Shown: positions 6,688 to 11,812 of the stretch, piece by piece | Layout: the number at the start of each line of letters is the position of its first letter | How positions within the stretch are numbered: position 1 is the first letter of the stretch | Assembly: GCA_964566075.1 (NCBI GenBank) | Contig: CAZMHJ010000031.1 | Location: 1 to 11,812, forward strand | Direction: 5' to 3' | DNA from: CAZMHJ01 sp964566075 | Lineage (GTDB): Bacteria; Patescibacteriota; Saccharimonadia; Saccharimonadales; CAIOMD01 | DNA: 11,812 nt | Translations under genes and position numbers: made by a program | The notes under the pieces: model-generated | What the model saw: only the letters and a program-made list of their open reading frames with translations | The model's database searches: none | Told to the model about the DNA's origin: nothing

Positions 6688-7394
6688 TTAGCAGTACTCC
6701 CTGTCGTAGTCTTTGTGGTCGTCTTGGTCTTTGTTGAGCCATTTGAAACCACCGTCTGTTTTAGCTCTAACTTCTTTTCTGGTTGATAGTACGTGATTGC
6801 AGAGAATGTTAATTGCATATTTGCATCGGAACCAGTTAGTGACACCTGGTTGATTTTAATTGGTCTAATCGAGCGTTCAGCATCTGCAATAAGTTTCTGT
6901 ACAGCACCAAAACTACCATTGGCCGCGACTTGAATAGGTATTTCTACCGGGCTTGGATTTGCGCTATCTTGTTCGGCTTGTGCTTCGTTATCGGTGCCAC
7001 TAATACTGCCTTTTGCACCACTACCCGTTATCATGCCTTGCAAGCTTGTGGCAAGCGCCGGGAAGTCGTATTTGCTTGGTAGTGCATCAAGCACAATCTT
7101 TGAGTTCTTTTCGCTGTTACCAATAACTGATTCAGGTGCAGTATCAAATGCTTTGTATGACTCATTAAGCGTTGTTGCAGCCTTAACATTTTTACTCAGT
7201 TGCGATGAAGCTTTGCTCCGTAAGCCAATGACTTTATTTTGGTAGTTCATCTGTTTAACGAGCGCTTGAGCAGCAACTAACGAAAATATAACGATGGCGG
7301 TCGTTACTGAAACAGCTATTAAAATATTCGAATTAGCTTGGCTAATTTTTAGATGCTTATTTGAGAATTGTAGTTTACTGGTGAACTTAGACAT
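6684..7394 (-). CDS. pilO: Type IV pilus alignment protein PilO
   Basis: A bitopic membrane protein of 236 residues in the PilO-type position after pilN. It has a short basic cytoplasmic N-terminus, one hydrophobic helix at about 23-45 (ILIAVSVTTAIVIFSLVAAQ), a probable coiled coil to about residue 90, then a ferredoxin-like domain suggested by the alternating pattern around FPALATSLQGMITGSGAKGS and IPIQVAANGSFGAVQKLI. PilN and PilO dimerise and connect PilM and the ATPases to the pilus. The last ~19 residues are an unusual Lys/Thr-rich tail (KTKTTTKTTTGS), probably disordered. The start lies 8 nt after the pilN stop, with AAGG overlapping that stop codon. PilO proteins diverge strongly in sequence, so the call rests on topology, size and position, supported by the fold-like C-terminal pattern. 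Confidence 0.85.
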   Translation of the reverse strand: MSKFTSKLQFSNKHLKISQANSNILIAVSVTTAIVIFSLVAAQALVKQMNYQNKVIGLRSKASSQLSKNVKAATTLNESYKAFDTAPESVIGNSEKNSKIVLDALPSKYDFPALATSLQGMITGSGAKGSISGTDNEAQAEQDSANPSPVEIPIQVAANGSFGAVQKLIADAERSIRPIKINQVSLTGSDANMQLTFSAITYYQPEKKLELKQTVVSNGSTKTKTTTKTTTGSTAK

Positions 7395-7402
7395 ATCAAA
7401 CC

Positions 7403-8074
7403 TTATTGTGTTTCTGATTTAAATAGCGCATCAGGACTTTCAGTCTCTGATCGAGTTGAAGTAATCTTTGGTACAACTAACGATACCGACTTATTAGCGC
7501 TGTCAAATAATGCGGGATCAAACTTTAGCGTAATAGCATATGATGCTTTTGTGTCGTCCCCACCAAAACTCGTTAACACCACTGATGTAAACGCTGGTTT
7601 TGCGGTCTGATCAGTGTCAGTTGTGTATTTTGTAAACTTGAGTGTGTCAACAAATTTATTCACATCACCGATAGAATTTGCAGTACCGGCAATCGTCATG
7701 GTTGATTGCGCAAAATCAAGCTGGAGTGAAGATATCTGTACAGAACTTGGTGTAATAGCTGGTAAAAACGTAAAAATTCTACTCGTAACTGGTTTTGCTG
7801 CATGTAATCCGCTAATTGCCGTTAATTGGTTTTGAACGGTTAAAATTTTACTTAAACCATCAATTTTATTGAGCTCAGCAGAGTTTTTCTTAATCTCGTT
7901 ATCATAGTGACTGAGCTGAATTTTTTGAGCACCATAGACTACACTAGCGAGCAACACCACTATACCAAGTGCCACTCCAGAAACTGCAACAGAGCTCACT
8001 AATACTAATCGCTTCGAGCGTTGTGCTTTGATATATTTTGTCTTTACATCTGGTAAGAGATTTATCTGTATCAT
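7403..8074 (-). CDS. pilN: Type IV pilus alignment protein PilN
   Basis: A bitopic membrane protein of 223 residues. The N-terminus MIQINLLPDVK contains the INLLP motif that inserts into PilM, the hallmark of PilN. A basic stretch precedes one transmembrane helix at about 22-47 (LVLVSSVAVSGVALGIVVLL), then a coiled-coil region (about 50-90) and a C-terminal domain outside the membrane, with SVQISSLQLDFAQSTMTIAG resembling the fold shared by PilN and PilO. The final ~35 residues are polar and probably flexible. The ATG overlaps the pilM stop (ATGA), with GGAG 8 nt upstream inside the end of pilM, so translation is likely coupled and keeps the partners in balance. Identification is firm for the N-terminal motif plus context. 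Confidence 0.92.
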   Translation of the reverse strand: MIQINLLPDVKTKYIKAQRSKRLVLVSSVAVSGVALGIVVLLASVVYGAQKIQLSHYDNEIKKNSAELNKIDGLSKILTVQNQLTAISGLHAAKPVTSRIFTFLPAITPSSVQISSLQLDFAQSTMTIAGTANSIGDVNKFVDTLKFTKYTTDTDQTAKPAFTSVVLTSFGGDDTKASYAITLKFDPALFDSANKSVSLVVPKITSTRSETESPDALFKSETQ

Positions 8075-9111
8075 TCTATTCGCTCCGCGAGACCGGCAGC
8101 AACGCCAAAGTGATTAGATACTGCCAATAGTTCGTTCTGCCTATCAGCTGGGAATGTAACATTACGCCAAGCATTACCAATTTCAACATTAATCGAAAAC
8201 TTGTTGGCAATAAAGAGCGGGAACTCGGGTAGTGTTGAAGCTCCGCCTGTCACGATAATACGTTCTAGTGGTGAGTTGGGGTAGCGAGTTTGGTAAAACT
8301 TTATCGATTTTTCAATCTCACTTACTAATACCTCAACAGTGCCGATAATAGCGTTATAAATCTGGCCTTCGAGTTTATCTTTGCTCAACCCAAACTTATA
8401 TACAAATTGTTCGGCTTGTTTGTCGTCAATATTTAGATTTTGAACAGCAGCTTTTAGGACCGTATCGGTACCTGTGGGAATTGATCGCATTAAACGCGGG
8501 CCACCTGCTACAGTAATGACTAAATCGGATGAAAGTGCACCCATATCAATTACCATCTGCGCTCCGGTTGCATCTGCTGGCACAATTGCTCGTGCGAGCG
8601 AAAGCGTGTCAGGCTCGAATGCAATCACGTTTAGCCCGATACTTTCAAGCATATCGAGACGTGATTCAATAAACTCATTTGGTACACTTGAAAGCAGTAT
8701 CTCCACCTTATTTGCATCCTTCGGAGAATCGCCAAGTAGTGCCCAATCAATTTTACTTTCGTCAATCGGCGTCGGAATCAAGGTGTCCGCTTGGTATTGA
8801 ATTGTCTTTTCAAGTTCTGCTTTGCTTAAGCGATCAATGTCTACGACCGCACTAAAGACACGTTGCGACGGCAAGCCCACTGCAACATTTTTGGTCGTGA
8901 CTTTTGATTGTCCCACCAATTCTTTTATAATGCCTGCTATTTTTTGTTGATCTGCTTTTGCATCACTTAAGACTATCTTTGTGTCAACTGGTACAAGTGC
9001 GTACTTTACGAGCGCTTTTACGGGGCCGTTGCCACGTAATTGCACTAATCTGATTGCAGATGTGCCAATATCGAGTCCAAAAAAGTCCGTGACGCCACTG
9101 AGGACGCTCAT
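8071..9111 (-). CDS. pilM: Type IV pilus actin-like protein PilM
   Basis: A cytoplasmic actin-like ATPase (FtsA/PilM family) of 346 residues, full length. It sits under the membrane and binds the INLLP peptide of PilN, linking the alignment complex to the motor. The phosphate-1 motif is DIGTSAIRLVQL (14-25), the phosphate-2 motif MVIDMGALSSDLVI (186-199), and the adenosine motif IIVTGGASTLPEF (285-297). EKTIQYQADTLIPTPI (101-116) is the conserved segment of the SHS2-like insertion. The start is an ATG at 9109-9111 with no Shine-Dalgarno site: the 9 nt before it are pyrimidine-rich and the promoter -10 lies directly upstream. It begins 47 bp after the large surface-protein gene and heads the pilMNO-x-BTC transcription unit. 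Identification is firm. Confidence 0.96.
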   Translation of the reverse strand: MSVLSGVTDFFGLDIGTSAIRLVQLRGNGPVKALVKYALVPVDTKIVLSDAKADQQKIAGIIKELVGQSKVTTKNVAVGLPSQRVFSAVVDIDRLSKAELEKTIQYQADTLIPTPIDESKIDWALLGDSPKDANKVEILLSSVPNEFIESRLDMLESIGLNVIAFEPDTLSLARAIVPADATGAQMVIDMGALSSDLVITVAGGPRLMRSIPTGTDTVLKAAVQNLNIDDKQAEQFVYKFGLSKDKLEGQIYNAIIGTVEVLVSEIEKSIKFYQTRYPNSPLERIIVTGGASTLPEFPLFIANKFSINVEIGNAWRNVTFPADRQNELLAVSNHFGVAAGLAERIE

Positions 9112-9120
9112 AGAGGTAAT

Positions 9121-9147
9121 TGTATAGCATAAGCGTTATCTGTACAA
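9121..9147 (-). promoter_or_regulatory. Promoter of the pilM operon, probably leaderless
   Basis: Read on the minus strand: TTGTAC (9142-9147), 15 bp, TATACA (9121-9126), with TGC before the hexamer. The ATG of pilM starts exactly 9 nt after the hexamer, so the predicted start point is near 9114 and the mRNA would have almost no leader. Hexamers, spacer length, the GCTTATGCTATAC core and the distance to ATG all match the promoter at 780-806. The -35 overlaps a short AT-rich inverted repeat (9142-9159). Confidence 0.65.
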
Positions 9148-9158
9148 ATAAAAATGTA

Positions 9159-11812
9159 CTACAGTTGTGGCGGTGCGTTAAAGAGTGATTCGTAGCTCGC
9201 TTTACTTGCGTCGTAAAGATTTGGCGTCGCGAAATATAGGTAAGTTGGGAAGTTAACGACTTCGGCTGCAGAAGTCTTATCTGTTCCTGCACGACTCATC
9301 AGCCCAGAGCCCGCACTGCCATTGTCTTCGTTAGCGGTTCCCTTTAACCTTGTGCCATTTGTGCGAGCAAAGATAATATCACTCGCTGCTAAGGCACCAT
9401 TAACTGTTAGCTTGTTTTGACACGAAGTGTCCCATGCGCTACGGGCAGGTACTGAGGCACTGTATGGTGGTGTGATATTACCGTTGTTATTACAAGTATG
9501 AATAGTACCAGGAGTAACTAGAATAGCGTCAATTCGTGTTACAGCACTATTAATAAAGATATTTTGGTCAGCTGCCAGTAAAATAACCGGTGCAGTATCA
9601 TTATTAAACGGTGATGGAATTGCACCAACGGTAACATTGTTATCTATATAGATGTTACCGGCATGGACGGTGATTTTTGCACCCGTACCAACCAGCCCTG
9701 ATATATGAGCGTCACCATCAATATCGTAATAGACGACACCGCTCGCTGGCCATGGTGATGGTGCATTTGTGTCTGTTATCGTCTTAGGTAAGTTTGCGAG
9801 TACCACGTCCGCCGGGTTAGACATATCAGTAGCGATATTTGCCCATTGTGATGATAAGCCAGTTGGCCGTGCTGGGCTTGAGGTTCTATACGCTGCAGAA
9901 TTAAGTTTAATGTTGGCAAGCAAGTCACTTGCAATGGCAGCATACTGCGAACCACTCGCTTTGCTATCATCACCTGGGTATTCGTTAAACGTAATGCCAC
10001 CGTTTCGAGCGAGCATATCGTTGCCATAAAAACGAGCGTACGGTATCTGATAGACAACAATCGTCGCAGTTGCAGTACAGCTACTGCCACACGAACCCGA
10101 ACCGGTAACGCTATTAATAGTGGTCGTTCGGTTAATAGACCCGAGTGCAGCGGTATCTAGTGATGCGGCGGTATAGTTCGTGTTCGTTGAGGCTGTACCC
10201 GAGGTGTACGATGGATTAACACCTGAGCATTTATTAAGTACGTTAAGTGTGTACTTATTTGCTGTGCCATCATCGGTCCACTTAATAACATCAACAATCG
10301 CGCCCTCTGCCTTTGATGCATCGCATGGATAGGCACTGACTGAGATACTTTGATTAATCTGTCTATCCGTCGTATCGCCCACCTCATGATCACCCGTGCT
10401 TGTTGCGATTGCCTCATATTCGCCCACTACGGGTGTCGGAGGCAAAGCACCAATAGTTACACACGCCGTGTCAGCAGCGCCAAATGTTGGATAAGCAACA
10501 TTACCCTGACTTGCTGATATTGTTCTACAAATTTGCGTATTAGCATCTGAGGCAAGAACCGTATATGAACGATTTGCACTCGCTGCAGCCACCTTTGTTG
10601 CGCTTACAGGACTTATAAGTGCGGTTCCATTCGCAGGTGCTGGTACAAGCGTGGCTTTTGGAGAAGATATTGTCCATACAAAATTGTCGGTAGCTGCAAC
10701 ATTCGTAAGACTACTCGTACTTACGTTGTTATGAAACGTAATTACATCACCTGGCACTGCAGTACAACCAGAAGTACACCCTGATTGCGATGGTGTATCG
10801 ACAGTAGCGGTTGGCGTTATTACAGCTCCGTTAGCAACAACAACAGCTGTTACCGTCACACAAGCGGTGGCCGTATTGCCGACTGGTAATACGGCATAGG
10901 CAGGATAGCCTCCAACAACCGTACGTCTACAATATGTACCTGGAGTAGCGGGCGTGAATGCCCAGTTATTACTATGCATCGCCCCGGCTCTATTCGGATC
11001 AAGTTGTATATTTGTTCCCGATGCGGTTGCTCCCGCACCGCTTAGTGGAGAAGCCCCAACGCTCGTTATCGCCCAGTCAAATGAATCTGCCCCCGTGTTA
11101 GCAGTATTAGCTGTATCAATGGTATTCGTAAAATAAACCGTTTGGCCTACTTTAGCGACACAGGCACTTGTACAATTTGCTTGCGTAGGAGTATCGACAT
11201 TTGCGGTCGGTGTGATGGTGGCTGATGGATTTGCAAAACCAGGCAGACCTCCAACTGGGTTAGCACACGGGATTTCAAGTACATACACAACCACACCATT
11301 TTGTCTAAACACTAAAAGTTGCCTAACTGAAGCTGTGTAAGGAGTAAAGAAAACGTCTCTACCCCCGGATGACGTACGACCAGAGAAAGAAATGCGACCA
11401 TTACCGTAATTATTAGGGTCACCCGATACCACCGACATGGTCACCGCAGAACTATATAGTCGCTGCTGAAACTCCGCCAACATGGCAGCACTTGGCGTAG
11501 GATCCTTTGCTGGGTTTCCACCACCCGTACCAGCCCGCACCATAGTATTAATGATAAACGCACCACCTTGCCTATCCCGAGCTGGTTGTGAGGCGGCTAG
11601 CTGACTGACGACCCATGCATAAAAACCAGCTTTAGATGCGCGAGCTGCTGCTGTTACCGCATCGAATCCGTTACTCGTTGTACGTCCAGAAATAACATCG
11701 TTTTCTGTTGTACTCGGTGTTGCTGCACAGGCACTAAATGAGGCGTTTGTTGTACATGTACTCAGCCCCGTAAAATAACCAGTCCCGCTAACCGCTTTAG
11801 CGCTACCATGAA
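9159..11812 (-). CDS. Large secreted pilus-associated surface protein, 5' end outside window
   Basis: The frame is open from the window edge to TAG at 9159-9161: about 883 residues, N-terminus missing. An internal ATG at 11543 is not the start, since 89 further codons upstream are uninterrupted and similar in composition (FYAWVVSQLAASQPARDRQG). The visible part is rich in Thr, Ala, Ser and Asn, with paired cysteines, typical of an exported protein. In order: an N-terminal region ending near IPCANPVGG; two related Ig-like domains (see repeat entry); a further beta-rich domain with C407, C439, C485 and C489 (numbered from the internal Met); then a C-terminal third with beta-helix-like runs (ITVHAGNIYIDNNVTVG, VILLAADQNIFIN) and NFPTYLYFATPNLYD near the end. 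I recall similar C-termini in Patescibacteria proteins but cannot verify that. It immediately precedes the pilM promoter. A pilus-tip or adhesin role, like PilY1, is inference. Confidence 0.88.
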   Translation of the reverse strand, partial: HGSAKAVSGTGYFTGLSTCTTNASFSACAATPSTTENDVISGRTTSNGFDAVTAAARASKAGFYAWVVSQLAASQPARDRQGGAFIINTMVRAGTGGGNPAKDPTPSAAMLAEFQQRLYSSAVTMSVVSGDPNNYGNGRISFSGRTSSGGRDVFFTPYTASVRQLLVFRQNGVVVYVLEIPCANPVGGLPGFANPSATITPTANVDTPTQANCTSACVAKVGQTVYFTNTIDTANTANTGADSFDWAITSVGASPLSGAGATASGTNIQLDPNRAGAMHSNNWAFTPATPGTYCRRTVVGGYPAYAVLPVGNTATACVTVTAVVVANGAVITPTATVDTPSQSGCTSGCTAVPGDVITFHNNVSTSSLTNVAATDNFVWTISSPKATLVPAPANGTALISPVSATKVAAASANRSYTVLASDANTQICRTISASQGNVAYPTFGAADTACVTIGALPPTPVVGEYEAIATSTGDHEVGDTTDRQINQSISVSAYPCDASKAEGAIVDVIKWTDDGTANKYTLNVLNKCSGVNPSYTSGTASTNTNYTAASLDTAALGSINRTTTINSVTGSGSCGSSCTATATIVVYQIPYARFYGNDMLARNGGITFNEYPGDDSKASGSQYAAIASDLLANIKLNSAAYRTSSPARPTGLSSQWANIATDMSNPADVVLANLPKTITDTNAPSPWPASGVVYYDIDGDAHISGLVGTGAKITVHAGNIYIDNNVTVGAIPSPFNNDTAPVILLAADQNIFINSAVTRIDAILVTPGTIHTCNNNGNITPPYSASVPARSAWDTSCQNKLTVNGALAASDIIFARTNGTRLKGTANEDNGSAGSGLMSRAGTDKTSAAEVVNFPTYLYFATPNLYDASKASYESLFNAPPQL
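10449..11216 (-). repeat. Tandem pair of Ig-like domain repeats in the surface protein
   Basis: Two units of about 123-124 residues lie in tandem: 10848-11216 and 10449-10820, separated by 9 residues. Each opens with TPTA-VDTP(T/S)Q--CTS-C and a Gly plus beta strand (VGQTVYF, PGDVITF), has an F-W-I core (DSFDWAIT, DNFVWTIS), a Cys-Arg step (TYCRRTV, QICRTIS) and ends TACVT. Four cysteines per unit are conserved in position. The copies are clearly diverged, so the duplication is old. The pattern fits Ig/PKD-like adhesin stalk domains. Confidence 0.7.

Noticed and set aside
9142..9159. Inverted repeat GTACA...TGTAC across the stop of the large surface-protein gene, considered as a terminator
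   Set aside because: The stem is only about 5 bp with an all-A/T loop and no T-run after it; it overlaps the -35 of pilM and is more likely chance or part of that promoter.
11541..11543. ATG at 11543 as the true start of the surface protein
   Set aside because: The frame is open for 89 more codons to the window edge with similar composition, and no signal peptide follows this Met.
1..11812. tRNA, rRNA, CRISPR array or insertion-sequence transposase
   Set aside because: I saw no cloverleaf-like sequence, no regularly spaced direct repeats and no transposase motifs on either strand.

Overview
The window is almost entirely one type IV pilus (T4P) gene cluster, read on the minus strand from high to low coordinates. 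The order is a large repeat-bearing surface protein (5' end outside the window), pilM, pilN, pilO, a small one-helix membrane protein, pilB, pilT, pilC, the major pilin, pilD and a second pilin-like protein. The machinery is complete for a cell with one membrane. No outer-membrane secretin (PilQ) or pilotin/PilP lipoprotein is present. This, with pilMNO-x-BTC gene order, very tight packing, 4-bp ATGA overlaps and probable leaderless mRNAs, suggests Patescibacteria (CPR), most likely Saccharibacteria (TM7). TGA is used as a normal stop in pilM and pilO, which argues against the UGA-recoding CPR lineages. The taxonomic call is inference, because no marker gene is present.

Layout. 9159-11812: C-terminal ~883 residues of a surface protein with two related Cys-bearing Ig-like domains, a further beta-rich domain and a beta-helix-like end; a candidate pilus-tip or adhesin component. 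4643-9147: promoter, then pilM-pilN-pilO-small protein-pilB, with overlapping or nearly touching genes; PilM/N/O form the inner alignment complex and PilB is the extension ATPase. 2339-4622: pilT (retraction ATPase) and pilC (platform protein). 1727-2325: the major pilin with its own promoter and a leader with a ribosome site, then a hairpin terminator. 816-1661: pilD prepilin peptidase. 324-806: a second pilin-like gene with its own promoter.

Regulation. pilM and the second pilin share one promoter design: TTGTA(C/T), 15 bp, TATAC(A/T) preceded by the same GCTTATGC, then exactly 9 nt to the ATG. Start sites would lie about 3 nt from the ATG, so both mRNAs are probably leaderless. Genes inside the operon have Shine-Dalgarno sites instead.

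The left end is abnormal. The second pilin loses its pilin sequence near position 443. From there its frame reads antisense through ~100 bp that encode, on the plus strand, a recognisable ORF6N-domain (phage-type regulator) start. Left of ~345 the DNA changes again, to ~34% G+C (hand count, against ~45% in the pilin and ~50% in the ORF6N piece), and carries an unidentified ORF open at the window edge. This is either a real mobile-element insertion or an assembly chimera. Sequence alone cannot decide.
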